Shown piece after piece: positions 49,983 through 64,000 of a stretch of DNA of 64,000 nt; position 1 is the first letter of the stretch, and each line of letters begins with the position of its first letter. The translations under genes and the position numbers were made by a program. The stretch spans positions 53,025,249 to 53,089,248 of the forward strand of contig OZ038423.1 of assembly GCA_964036155.1 (NCBI GenBank), read 5' to 3'. The notes beneath the pieces are model-generated. The model made no database searches and had not been told where the DNA came from. It was given only the letters and a program-made list of their open reading frames with translations. The stretch is from Diploscapter coronatus (lineage: Eukaryota > Nematoda > Chromadorea > Rhabditida > Rhabditidae).

Positions 49983-50517
49983 ATCTAAATTGCAAAAAAT
50001 AATAATATAAATTAATAGCATCACAATATCATAACGCTAAATAAAACGGCAGTAGTTGTAAAATTGATTATGACCTAGCATTATTTGGTATCGTGATATT
50101 TTTAAAAATCGAGTTTTAAAATAAAATAAAAAATCAATAAAAGGCAAATACAAATTTTGGGTAGGCACAGTTCGAAAGCTGACTCTGAATCTGAATTTGT
50201 AATTAAAATTGAGAAACTTCGCGTGTGATCTGTTTGGTTGCAGAAATAAAATGGGCAGGTGAATTGGATTATTGGAACTAGAAAGTAGAAATTAAGAAAT
50301 GGTTGTTAGGGAGAAGTGTTTTTAGATTCGAATGTTTGTGTATAATAACGAGGGGTGATCATACGACATCACCAACAACCTATCATTTAACCATTTAAAG
50401 ATTCTATGACACACGCCGAATGAGGTTTTTGATGAATGCAATCATTTATTAAAGTCATACGAATATCATGTAATTACAGTAGGAAATGATATAATTGATA
50501 GTCATGTTGCTTAGGAA

Positions 50518-50620
50518 CAGGGCCGCCCAGAAATTATTTCTGTTGTTTTCTGTCGATTTTGGCCATTTTCGTTTCTGTTTCTGCTTTCCGAAATTAAAAA
50601 AAAAATTCTGGACGGCCTTG
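50518..50620. mobile_element. Short MITE with CAGGGCCGCCCAGAA ends
   Basis: The left end CAGGGCCGCCCAGAAATT and right end AATTCTGGACGGCCTTG are imperfect inverted repeats around a pyrimidine-rich interior. It is about 103 bp and non-coding. No clear target duplication was seen. Confidence 0.6.
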
Positions 50621-50728
50621 CACTACCAACAAGAAATTCACGCTCTTCTCGTGAAATGCAGACGAGTTTTGAAATGAAAATGATTGAAAAGAACGATGAA
50701 TTTGCAGACTGCGACTCGCCTTCTTCTG

Positions 50729-50878
50729 CTCAGCGAAATTTGTGCCTATCCGGGCCGATCCGGGCGAGTCGGCAGTTTTACCAGATAAAAATTACCGACC
50801 AACACGGATCCGAGCGGATTGGCATTGATCGACAAAAAAGTGCCGACATCCGCCCGGATAGGCACAAGTCTCGCTGAG
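50729..50878. mobile_element. MITE with CTCAGCGA ends
   Basis: The inverted ends are CTCAGCGAAATTTGTGCC plus TATCCGGGC, and the mirrored GCCCGGATAGGCACAAG plus TCTCGCTGAG. The 150-bp element is GC-richer than its surroundings. A related fragment lies at 18,933 in Rod. Confidence 0.7.
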
Positions 50879-51241
50879 TCTCTTCAGAGCAAATCTCATC
50901 AGCTTTTCAGTCTATTTTTGTTGGCTGTTGAATGAATAAACTTTTCGTAATTGAATATCAAACCGTGTTCATTAATTTGTTCAAGCATACAAATTTCATT
51001 TCGAAGTTGAGACCAACTTTAGAAAAGTTCAGAAAATCTACCGGGCAAGAACGTGTTAAGGATCAATTTGAAGATTTCCAATTGTTCAATTTCAAGGAAG
51101 AACTGATTGAAATGGCATCTAAATATAAACACTCCGAGCACATCACACATCAGTACACGATTTTTCTAGTGTTCGCATAAAAATTTATTTGAACCTGCGA
51201 AGAAACACGAATAAATTGGTATAGAACAGAAGCGAGATGTT

Positions 51242-51257
51242 GGTCCTGAAGAGGACC
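51242..51257 (-). promoter_or_regulatory. Histone mRNA 3' stem-loop, H3
   Basis: On the minus strand the sequence GGTCCTCTTCAGGACC forms a 6-bp stem with a 4-nt loop, 43 nt after the H3 stop. Its flank CCAAC... fits the replication-dependent histone 3' end processing signal (binding site of SLBP). Confidence 0.8.
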
Positions 51258-51296
51258 GTTGGGATGAGTTTGGTTGTGTAGTTGAGTCTGAGTTTA

Positions 51297-52489
<1,193 letters not shown>

Positions 52490-52530
52490 GTCGATTGGGC
52501 TGAAGAGAAGCACTCAAAATCTAACCCAAT

Positions 52531-52546
52531 GGTCCTCATCAGGGCC
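52531..52546 (+). promoter_or_regulatory. Histone mRNA 3' stem-loop, H4
   Basis: GGTCCTCATCAGGGCC folds into a 6-bp stem (one G-U pair) with a 4-nt loop, 42 nt after the H4 stop. It mirrors the H3 stem-loop at 51,242-51,257. Confidence 0.78.
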
Positions 52547-52765
52547 CAACCATCATCTCAAACCCAATACTCATTTGTTGCTTCGTTCCTTTTATTTAGT
52601 TGTTTCATTATTTTTCTCTGAAAATAAAGTTTCATGATTGAAAATTGTTCCTTGTTGATGAAATTGCCCGCAATAAGTACCTAGCTTTGAAATATCGGTT
52701 CTTTCTTCGAAGAGCTTGCTTTTTGAGAATTCGATCTGTGCTATTTCAAGGAAACGCACAACAAA

Positions 52766-53492
52766 ATGACGACGGGTCCGAATGACTTCTACTATTCGGC
52801 GAGGTACCAGGATGACGAGTACGAGTACAGGCACGTCCACATCACCAGGGAGGTCGGTTTTGAAGCTTAATGCAATGAAATTTTTTAATGAACGAGAAGA
52901 TTAGCTTTCTTTCCGGTGGTGAGGAAGTTTCCATCGCTATTTGATTTCTAATGATCTCAAATTTTCAAAACTTTATGTAAAAGTGAATCCTCTGCTCCCT
53001 CTCATTAGAATCTTCTGATCTGTTCAAGCATGTACGGCATCATAGAAATTGGAAATGTGCAAATTTCTCTCTGAAACTCAATTTTCGTGATCTTTATTCA
53101 CAATTCCCGTTCAGGCTGCTAAACTCATTCCGAAGGACCGTCTCATGTCCGAATCCGAGTGGCGCAGCTACGGCATCCAGCAGGCAAAATTCAATTTATT
53201 TTTATTGCAAACGCAAAGTTATTAGATGGTTCAGTTTCCCCTCTTACGAAGAATATTTTACCAAAAATGTGAACTAATAAGAATAATTCTTATGAGAATT
53301 CCTTCTTGTGGACTTCGGTACTCCTGCAAAATTGATATGTTTGAATTTCAGTCGGTCGGCTGGGAACACTACATGATCCACGACCCCGAGCGCCACGTGC
53401 TGCTGTTCCGCCGTCCTTTGCCGCGTCCTCCTTCCCAGTTCTCTTCCTCTTCTGCCTCTGCAAAGGACAGACGCCAGGTCGGCGTTCGCTAA
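52766..53492 (+). CDS. Cks1, cyclin-dependent kinase regulatory subunit
   Basis: Cks proteins bind CDKs and dock them on phosphorylated substrates at cell-cycle transitions. There are three exons: 52766-52852, 53115-53183 and 53352-53492, 98 residues. Family landmarks are [55 protein letters not shown], with the anion-binding and beta-hinge HxPExHxLLFRR region intact. The C-terminus has a serine-rich tail of about 20 residues beyond the core. Intron 2 starts with GC (CAG|GCAAAA). It lies beside the H3/H4 pair, with H4 upstream on the same strand. Confidence 0.95.
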
Positions 53493-53988
53493 TCCACTCT
53501 TTCAAACAATCAACAACCAGTTCAATTCAATCAACTCGGTCATTTTCTCAGCATTTTTGTCTCGATTTCCTTCATTCCTGTATACCTGTATGAGCTACTA
53601 TGTATTAATTAACATTCATTCCTTTCTTTTCCGGTATATCATCATTTCCTTGCATATTTGGTTTGTCTTCATTCTCGAAACCTGAAATTGTCGATGTGAT
53701 TAGGAGAAGAGCTAGCTGTATTTTTGATTCATGAGAAGAATAAATTCATTTTTTAAATGTTAGCATAGTTAGATCATTCATGATCTTTGCATTGAGAAAT
53801 TTAACAATTCGTATTCTAGACGAACTAAAATAGTCTTTATTTAGTTCTAAAAATCAGATTCAGACAAAGATAAAAACGAAAACAGGAACGATATAAATTG
53901 AAAAATAAATAAATAGGCCTAGAGATTTGACAGAAGGATGGTAAAAGGGGCAGAGATTGGGCTGTCTAATGGAAGAGGGAGAGAGAGG
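53493..53988. other. Convergent 3' flanks of Cks1 and Nup155
   Basis: No gene is seen. AATAAA near 53,738 can serve Cks1. On the minus strand AATAAA near 53,835 can serve Nup155. The part from about 53,750 on is the inverted copy of 296-532. Confidence 0.6.
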
Positions 53989-56900
53989 CTAGTCGAAATA
54001 GGCATTGAATTGCGAGACGATGGACGAGAGTCTTGTGCCGATTTCCTGCAACCGGGGGGACGCAGACACGTCGCGGGTGAGGACCACGAACGGGGCCAGG
54101 GCTGAAGTGCTGTCGCGTGCAATCGAGCCTCTGCAAATGGACATTGACACAATTGATAGTGTACAGTAGAGAACAAATGCGCATTATACTACACGGAATA
54201 TTTGGCGGTCTGACTGACTTGTTATGATTAAACTTAACAGCCAATTATATAATTTATCCTTTCGTTCCTTTCTAAAATTCATCCAACCTTGTAACAAAAG
54301 TCTAATTTTTAGATTGTTATCTGTGTTGCCAACTTGTATATGCATTGGATCATTATAAATATCAGAAAAGGACAGAATTCCGAGAATGTTGTGCACAACT
54401 GTAAGTCATGAATGATTGAAATGACATACCTGACAGACATAGGCAGTTTGTCGAATTCGGCAATGAGCGACAGGGCAGTCGTCAGAGCCACCTGCGAAAT
54501 GTAGAGACGGCCAGAGTCTTGCTCGCTCCACCACGGGTCTCCATTCCTTCAAATTGTAGATGTGTAGTATCGTTATGTATTAATGGTGAATTATCGACTC
54601 CCTTTCCACATTCCACAATGCTTTCATTTGAATTTAATGGGTATCAGATAGAAAAAGATGAGAACAAATGACTTTTGAATGAGTGAATTACCTGTATTCA
54701 TCATTGAGCAATGCCAGGAAGTCGGGCAATTCGATCTCGAGTTTGGAGCAGAGATGCAGATAGAAGTGAGGAGATAGACGAGGAGAGTTACCCAGGCCAT
54801 CTGCCAGCTGCAGGATGCGACGCACCAAGTAACCTAGAAAATATTGCATTGTTCGCAATTTGAAATTAAAATGCCAAATTAGGGTGAAAGAAGAAAACAA
54901 ACCTTTAGGGAAGAAGACTGTGTCTCTGTAGATCTCGTAGAGCTGTGTCAGAGTATGCAGAAGAGAGTCGGAAGGGTCCACTGATTTTTGGAACTCTGAA
55001 ATAACTTTTTGAAGACTAGAACTCAACAATAGAAATATTCTAATTTGTTTTTTTGCTTAACATTCGAAATCTAGGTGATTTCGTCTGAAAAATATAAACG
55101 ATTGCTTCAATCAAGATCATAATATTTTCCATCCACTTTCAATGTTTCAGTTCAGAGCTTCCTATTGATGGTGGATAACTTGGGCTCTTAAAATAAGACC
55201 TAGAGGCAACCTTTTGTAGGAAGCTATTGTCTTAATAACCCCCTACGGTCTATTCAAATCTACAGTCCTTTGTCTATTATAAAAGCCATAATTGAGTGAA
55301 AATTCCAATTGACGAACCTTCTTTGAGAATGCTTTCCCAGACAGAAGCGATCTTGTCCTCATTGTACATGTTGGCGCATTGGAAAATGGCAAGCTGCACT
55401 TTGAACAGTTTGCAAGGAACCTGCAAATGAATGAATGAGACATCGAATGACAATGATAGAACGAACGGCATAGTTGATGAAGAGCTCGTTGAGAGTGAGG
55501 ATGCCCCGATTGAGCGACTTCACGTGCTCCGCCAGCTCCGAGTTGGCACGCGAGTGAAGGTCCAAATTGGCTAGCAGGGTATCGCTGAAAGTGCAACTGC
55601 TTTATAAAGAATAATGTTCAGTATATTATCAGTGAAAGATAATAATAGAGTTTTAAAATCTCAAATCGTGATTATCCCGCTAACAATTTAAAAATGTTTT
55701 TTTTCAAGAAAATATTATTACGTTAGAAAATAATAAAATTGCAAAACTCGATTCTGACAGAAATGAAATGTGATCACCAACCGAATGGAAAGTTGAATCT
55801 GTGCGACGTCGAGCAAGTCCCTGAGGGAGTCGATGGACTCTTTGGTCTTATCGTCGGCAGCCGAGCGGGCACAGATGATGGCGTGCGACAGGTACGAGAT
55901 TCGCTGCTCCAGGCCGATGTCGCTGCTGCAATCAACTCATTCATTCATCCATACATGTTTGTCTTGCTCACTTCTGGTCATTGACGAGCGTGCTGAGTTT
56001 GTCAGCAGCCTTGCCGTAATTGCCACTCTTCTCGTAGAATTTCCAGAGCAGGTCCTGGAATCTCTGCCCTCTGCCGCCGTCGATCTCGTGCTGCAGGAAC
56101 TGTTCGATGTACGGGGATTTGCTCTGAAAATGTGAAAATGAATATTGAGATTCGAAGAGAGTGGAGTGATTTGTTCGAATATGAAGACGAATATTTCAGG
56201 AAGGAAAGACAGTTTGAAATTTTCGATTTTCCGAAAATGAACCTCTGAAAATAGAAGATTCCTACCTGGAGAATGAGATTCGCCTTGCTTCTGTCGATCA
56301 TCCACTTGAACACAGCTGCGTGTGCCAATTCATCGCTGCTGGCCAGCACTCGAGCAATCACTTTGTCGCGAGTCGCTGCCTGAAACATGACGAGTTGGTA
56401 AATTTTAAGATTTCATATGAAGTTGTTTTTCTACAAAAATATCGCTTCAGAATAGTGTATTCTCATTAGTTCAAGGTGAATTTTTGAGAAGTCCATTGCG
56501 AAAATAATCTTCCATAAAATAACTTCTAGTGAAAACGCTGAAAATAAACTGGAATCTTACCGCTTCCGCACTCTTGGGCGTGTTTCCAGCGCTGTTGTTC
56601 TCCAACTCGTCCAGTGCCTCAGTGATCACCCTGCAACTCCTTCTCAATCACCCCCATCCTCCCTCTCTCGCTTCACCTGTAGCATTCATTCCTCCTCCTC
56701 TCCGCATCCATCATTTCCCTGTCCTCATTCAGCGTCCTTCCATTCTGTCTGTAGGCAATCAGAGCCAGTTGCCGAGTGTCCTCCTTCTGTGCCTTCAGCA
56801 GACACAACTCCACCAGCTGGTCGTAGGCTTTCACTTAACAAATAGTCGTCATTTAACAATGATTAGATGATTATAACAAATGGTTTACAACATTTTCGAA

Positions 56901-59900
56901 ATTTAGAAGCGACTAAAATTTGTGCCATTGCCAATTTTCATCAAAATCAGATCAAGGCAGGTCTTTAGCCAAAACGAAGTATTATAAGGAAGATGGGTTC
57001 GCAAATAAAAAGCTTCCATATAAAGTCGATAAATAGGAGAGTCCGAAACAAGATTTTGATTTGATGGGGTTTTCACAAAGGATCAGATTTGAACTCTTCC
57101 AAGACACGGTTGAAACGCGTCTTCATTCAGTTTCTGCTTCAATAATTGTGAACCAATCATTTAAAATTCTCGAAAATTACTACTTACACGCAGTGAGATT
57201 TTCAGCAACCCCGTGGAGTGCGACTTTGGCGATGCTCTGCGTGAACATGCCCACGGCCCTGTCGATGAGAGCCTTCCTCTCCGCACCTGTGCCCAGAGAT
57301 GCTGCTGCATTCAACTGCTCCATTGCATTCGTCACACACGCATCGTCCTGAATAAACTCTTCAACTCGTTTGTCAAATTAGACAATTTGGATAAACACGA
57401 CTCATGCCGTACAAGATTTTTACTTATTAAGATTTCGTAAACCATATCCACACCTATGTGTACTCTACACGATATTTCTATAAATTCAAGAGATTTTACG
57501 CAGAAATTGACTGTCGGTCACAAATGAGCATGGAATAAAGGGTACCTTACTTATTTATATCTTATTTTTCTTGGATCATGAACTACGCCATTTTATTAAT
57601 CTCTAAGCGATCAAAAATAGAAGAATGGCTTGCCTTGGAATAGAGAGTTGGACAGAGGGCGCGCAGTCGCACAGACAGCTCACTTGTCCCTGCATCATCG
57701 CCAAGGAAGAATCTGCAACCAAATCGATTCAAACATATTCCAACTCAATTGGACTTACTTGATCAGCGCCCTGATGAGTTCGCAGTTCAGATTCAGATTG
57801 CTGCTCACAAACTCGTGGAACCTGAAATAACTCGAATTGCTCATCAGTTTCTTAGAACAGTGAAACCTCCTGGAAGCGAGAGTGGCAAGGAGTTTGGCCT
57901 CCATTCCTGCGGAGATCATGGCCAGGTCAAATTCGTCTGCCATAGACCAGAGATACAGGGTCTCCTGAATGTGCAGATGTAATAACAACGAACAATATTC
58001 GTTGTAAGAAGTTATCGCACTGCCAGAAAATATATAAATCCAAGGAATGTCGAATACAGTAGAAATCAGGATGAGAAGCCGTGTAATACTTGTTTCATAG
58101 ATTGATGATTATTGGTTGAATTAAAAGCTTGCAGAACAAATGAAACCAAACTTACAGAAGAAAGATCGATGAGTCTGCGCAGAGACAGCAGAGATTGACG
58201 CTCCAAGTTGCTAGCCTCCGCTGAAATGAATCGTTTGCAATGCAATGTTCTCCAAATTCCTCCCTACCTTGCAATTTAGCAGCCTGAGTCTTCTGGTAAC
58301 TCGAGTCAGGTGCAGGGACGAGTCTGCACTCGTCCATCACTTTCCCCAACTTCCTCAACTCACTCGCCAACCAGTGCATCTCCTTCGAAGGCAACACTGT
58401 TTTCAGCTGAAAATGAATTGTTTCATTCAATATGATGGACGAATTTTTCGTCAACTCGGAATGTTTTTAAACATTTACCTCGACGATATGTGAAAACTGA
58501 GAATCTTTCATTAGCATTAGATTGCACATAGTAATTCCGAGTAAACGAAAAATTATAATATGACATGCAGCCGAGTTCCCCTGCTCAACCCACTGCCCAT
58601 TGTAACCGTACGATTATCCGATGAAAATAAAAATGACGCATTTTTAGACGAGTAAAATTAGCGGGGGTGCATTTCAAATATGCACATTGGCGTACGAATT
58701 TTGCAATAGAACAAAAAAGGAATAAAAACATAGAAAAAATGAACAAGTTTGCGATGCATACTCGTCCCAGCCCTGATACCCGTTCATTTACGTGTGTGAA
58801 AAAATGCACCATTTTCCGTCTCATCAAGTAATCACACATACGGCCACAATGCTAGAAGGATACCACTTACGATGTTTGAATTGACGACAGAACAGATGCT
58901 GTGATTCCAGATAGGAGAGACGAGTCTGGAGAAGTAGTAGTAGAGGGCGTCGTGACGACGGGAAGGAACGTGCTGCAGATGAGAGGGGAAGGGGGCCGAC
59001 AGGGTCGACACAGGGCGGACTGACGACAGGCCGGGAGAGATTGCTTCCGACAGAGCCAGGGAGCCATTTACTGAAGTTTCTTGAATCAGAAATAAAACCT
59101 TGCGTATTATTCCGAGTTTGAAGAATAAAAGAAGAACTTACGTGCAGGAGAGAATGGAGAGTGAGTGTTTGTGGGCGGAGAGATCATGTCAGGACGGGGA
59201 GTCGATGCGTACAAAGGGGCTGAAAGAAATGTTCTTTGTAGTCGCTTTGAAAAGAGCTTGAACTAACATCTCATTTTGCCCTTCCAATTGATGACGCTGT
59301 CGTTGGGAGACCAGTGGTCGACTGGATAGGAGCTGGAAGAGGGCTGCATCTGCAAGTGCTCTTGCTGCTCCTGCTGTTGCTGCGAGGTCTCCACGAACTG
59401 GGCCGAGTCCTTGCCACTCGGGAAGAAGCCTGCATGGAACAGGGCTTCTGCCTAAAAGTTTGAAGATTAGTTAGAAAAAGTGAATGAGTTCGAAGGTTCT
59501 TCTTGTAAAAACATAGTGGAGAAGAAATGCTTCGAAACGAATAATACCATTTGATATGATTAGTTGATTTAATCTAGTCTAGTTCAACTAAAACGCATGA
59601 ACCTAGGGAGTTTGGAGAAAAGCAGACACTGAATGATGGTAATTCTCAGAGTTTTATCTAGATCGCTTCAAGAGCGAAAGTCGAAGATTGAAACACGGCA
59701 AATATGATCAGTTTTGAAAACACTGTACACAACTGTATGAATGATAAATATCGATTTCCTCGACTGTCGTGGTTGCAATTCGAAAATGAACTAACCTTGG
59801 GTTTGAGACTGTCGTCGGTGGGCGCATCGCTGACCAGAATGCCGAGTCCGAGCACGAGTATTTCCGTGAAGCCGATCTTCTGGCAGATTTCGAAAGTGGC

Positions 59901-62900
59901 TCTGCCCTCTGTTCCGCCCTCCTGCAAAGCGTCTCGCAGCGCATCCAGAGGGGTCGCCTGACCGATCTCGTACACTGCCTGCGGACACAAGGGAATGAGA
60001 GAATTGGGAGAAAGACGAGCCTACCTCGCTGGAGCAGATGATAAGTCGATGGTCAGATTCGATGGGGAGTCGGTAGAAGGAGTGAGGCAGCACGGGAGAA
60101 ATGAAACCGATATCCGGGGGCAGAGTCGAGACGCGCTGAAATCGATTAGTCGATGATGATGGAGGAAGATACAATTTTATGTTTTCTAAATCAGATAGAA
60201 TTGTTCCGAGATGTTGCATACTTTCAGAAGACACCTCTATTTTCTCATGATTTCATAAATTCGGAAAGCGTTTACCTTTCTCCTATGAGGAGCAATCGCC
60301 CAGACATGTCCGTCTATCGAGAGATCTGTCTGAAAAATGGAATTCTTAATGGTATGAAAGTCTGTCTAACCATCGACTCAACGTAGATGGCGAGATTTGG
60401 ATAAAACAGATCAGATAGAGCCCAGATAATCTTGCGATGCGCGGTCGACATGGCACAGAGGCCTGCAAAGAATAAGCTAATGACAACGATAAGACAGAGC
60501 CTGCCTTCATCTGCATAGGCGATCGAGACACCTTGAGGGGTGTCTTTGTAGATGGAACTGGGGACCACGCCAGGGGCGAAACGAATGTGGGCCACTCGCA
60601 GTGTCTGCGGACGCACATCTGCCTTCGAAATGTTCTAGAAAGAATGATTCAAAATGAAAATTGAACTTCAACAAAAGAATAACCTTGTAAGCGACCTGAG
60701 TGAGATACTGTCCATCTGCGGAATTGCGAACGGGCGGCCCGGTGTAGGCCAAGGGGCGTTTCAGCACAGAGAAGTAGATTCGCACTCCCTTCGCCGTCAC
60801 AGCTATCTGAAATCGAATGACTGATGATATAAACCATGGACAATTCGCCAGACTCAAATAACACGATGATAAACTGACCAAATTGAGGTTGTTGGACTGA
60901 TGGGCTTCGAGGGGGCAGATCGTGACGATCTTCGTGAACAACTCGTCCTCATAGCCATAATTGGTCAGCAGCTGGGATTCATTCTGGAAAGAAAGTGAAT
61001 TTGAGAGAGACGACAAGTTGATAGATGAACTCACAGCAATTTGGCCTGCAGTGAGTGAGTGGGACAGGGTGCATTGATCGCCATCCGCTCCGAGATCATA
61101 GACCTGGAAGAAAGCCATTATTTGAGAATGGAAAGAAGAATGAAATTTCTAAACTATAAAGAATCCGAGGAAATTAATCATTTTCAAGAAAAGGAGACGA
61201 AGATAATTTTATTTCAAAACTAAGTTCGCATTCTACCTGAATGGTGCCCTTCCTTCCGAGACAGTACAGAATGTTGCGACTTTTGTCGACTGCAATGTGC
61301 TCGAGTTCTTCTGCAAATTCGCTAAGTCTTTCCAATGCTCAGAAGCTCAATGAGAAAATACCATTTGTATTGCCGAAGAAGGGGATGATTTTGGAGAGCA
61401 TCCCACTTGTCTTGTTCACGCTCTTGCACTTCAACGAGTTGCCAAACAGGAAACTTTGAGAGTTCTCAAACAGGTATTTTATCAGAAAGCTGTCAATAAA
61501 AAGTAACCTCATAGACGAATTCGAAGATTTCGTGATTTGCGGAGTAGAAGACACGGCCGTTGTCGATGCCCACTATGTCTGTTATGGTCGTGTTCGTGTC
61601 CAGTTGGACCTGCAAAATGAAATTGATTTTTTTTAAAGATTAATTCTATCTCGTAATCGCTAAAATTAGAAAAATCGTTAATTAACAACTTTTATGAAAT
61701 TCTTTTCTTTCTACACGATTTTTACATCATAAGTCAGATTTTCAACTTTTCTTCGAAAATATCATAGAGATAAAAATTAACCTGAAAGTACTTGTTCATA
61801 ACAGAGACAGTAGTGGACCCATTGGCGGTAGTTTCGTAGATGAGTGGGTAGAGAATGATATCCGTCACCGTGCCGAACACAAGACCGTACTTCACATTCT
61901 CCTGAAAATACGGTACAACGTAAAGTGGGCAAGAAGGTACATATACGAACCGGGAAAATGCCAGGTTTCATTCGGACGAGGGCTAATTTGACGACTGCAG
62001 ACTGGATCTGGTCGAAATAGGCCAAATCGTCACTGAAAGAGGCTGATTTGAATAGAACACGAATGCAGACAAGCAAACCCCGTATCGAAGTTCCAGAGAA
62101 AGACTTCGTTGTCGACAACCATATAGGCCCGCGAGATCTCCATGAACAGACCCATCGAAAACTGACTCTGCACATCTGAAAATCCAAAATCGGTTAGTCT
62201 CGTGATTTGAGGATTCAAGTTGTAATTTTAGGAAGTTTGAATAAGTGCAAAACATCTTTTTAAATTATCTCGTAGAGTCCCCAAATGCATATGACAAATT
62301 ACGTTTCGGAGTAAAGTCTCTGAGCAGAAAAGTGAACTGGGCTGTTAATAAGATTCTTACAAAGGGGCGGAGCTTGGGACCCTGATTATCTCAGTTCACA
62401 AGTCATGAGCGATAGCCCAATTTAATGCAAGTCAGAACTTGTGCACCAAATGGAGCATAGCGAGGTACACTAATTCAGAAGAAAAATAAAAAAAAAAAAC
62501 TTACTTCGCAAATCGCGAATTAGTTCACCGGGAATGGGAATTCGCCTGTTGACGAAGAACTCGGGCGCTCCCTTCGAGAAGAACGTGTCTCCCAAACCAG
62601 AACAAGGAGTCGTTCCTGGAAAAAGACGATATTTTAGAGTTGTGAACGGAACGTTGGCAGTGCAAGCAATTTCCGCGTTACGCTTAAATTTTTCCCCTTT
62701 TACACTATACTGCCAACAGCTCTGACCGTGAGTTAGTATTCTATTCAATTGGTTGGATTCAAGTCGACTGTATATAGTTTTTGAAATTTACTGCCATACT
62801 TTCAATATGGGCGAATTTGAAATTTTTCAAAGTTTCTTTGTCACCTACACTGCGCATTCATGAAATTCCATGATATAAATTCCAGAAATATACTGCTAGA

Positions 62901-63115
62901 ATGACTAGGATACCCTTTTGAAAGCTATTCGGATAGATTTAGCAAGGAGTGCGCGTACCATTTTGAGTGAGTCTCCCATAGATGTCTGCCTGTTCAACAA
63001 CCGATTCGAGATGCTGTGCGACTCTGTGCGCGGCAGCCTCGAGACTGTCCCCCGCTCCTGCTGCCCCGCTCAGGACACTCCGATCCGCTCTCGATTCCAC
63101 AAACGATATGCTCAT
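53989..63115 (-). CDS. Nup155 nucleoporin (NPP-8 type)
   Basis: Nup155 is a scaffold component of the nuclear pore inner ring, needed for nuclear envelope assembly after mitosis. The start at 63115 (MSISFVESRADRSVLSGAAG) lies shortly after a TTTTCAG acceptor. The N-terminal propeller domain shows MGLFMEISRAYMVVDNEVFL then WNFDTG (about 62,100-62,160), DLAYFDQIQSAVVKLALVRM then KPGIF, the conserved Nup155 blade, then NILYCLGRKGTIQVYDLGAD and KGVRIYFSVLKRPLA. After about 59,460 a helical solenoid follows over many exons, with AVYEIGQATPLDALRDALQE, SELAEHVKSLNRGILTLNEL and the end SSIVSQFNAYFD. TAG is at 53989-53991. The last exon and its flanks are duplicated in inverse orientation at 1-532. 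A MITE sits in an early intron (62,275-62,382). Confidence 0.9.
62275..62382. mobile_element. GAGTCCCC-family MITE, copy 2 (short)
   Basis: The left end GTAGAGTCCCCAA and the right GGAGCTTGGGACCC match the ends of the element at 39,671-40,019. At 108 bp it is much shorter, so it is an internal deletion derivative. It lies in a Nup155 intron. Confidence 0.6.

Positions 63116-64000
<885 letters not shown>

Larger units (their letters stand above)
49983..51241. other. Intergenic region with two MITEs
   Basis: No gene is recognised. The small frame at 50,932-51,180 has no family resemblance that I can name. The region contains MITEs at 50,518-50,620 and 50,729-50,878. The H3 polyadenylation signal (AATAAA on the minus strand, near 51,183-51,189) is at its right end. 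Confidence 0.5.

Overview
The window is nuclear DNA of a nematode, most likely a rhabditid-type free-living or related worm. The evidence is: many short GT-AG introns ending in TTTCAG or TTGCAG; acceptor-like TTTCAG or ATTTAG sequences a few bases before several start codons, as expected for spliced-leader trans-splicing; a nematode-type srx-like chemoreceptor; and animal orthologues with nematode-like gene structure. Species cannot be fixed from sequence alone. All gene calls come from exon translations I assembled by eye, so internal exon boundaries are less certain than gene identity.

Layout. At 1-532 the 3' end of a Nup155-like gene enters from the left on the + strand, and it is an inverted copy of the end of the Nup155 gene at 53,989-63,115. 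From 0.5 to 11.2 kb is an accessory, repeat-rich cluster of four F-box-like/Kelch genes, three on the minus strand and one inverted on the + strand, with clear signs of mosaic duplication and gene conversion. A large foldback element with arms of about 880 bp lies at 11.46-13.51 kb. From 14.5 to 38.5 kb four genes run on the + strand: a HORMA-domain meiotic axis protein, Rod/KNTC1, Nuf2 and the Golgi protein Sys1. On the minus strand follow an SLC13 (INDY-type) sodium/carboxylate transporter (40.35-46.45 kb) and an srx-like 7TM receptor (48.28-49.98 kb). Then come a divergent histone H3/H4 pair with introns in both genes (51.3-52.5 kb), CKS1 (52.77-53.49 kb, +), Nup155 (53.99-63.12 kb, minus) and the first exons of SRP54 (63.52 kb to the edge, +).

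How the genes fit together. An unusual share of the genes act in chromosome segregation and cell division: the HORMA axis protein, Rod (RZZ kinetochore complex), Nuf2 (Ndc80 complex), histones H3 and H4, Cks1 and Nup155. Rod and Nuf2 act at the same kinetochore surface. Whether this neighbourhood means co-regulation or is chance cannot be told from the sequence.

Other structure: at least six families of short inverted-repeat elements (MITEs), mostly in introns and spacers, one with a perfect 8-bp target duplication; three GC-AG introns (Sys1, Rod, Cks1); and histone mRNA 3' stem-loops downstream of the intron-containing H3 and H4 genes.
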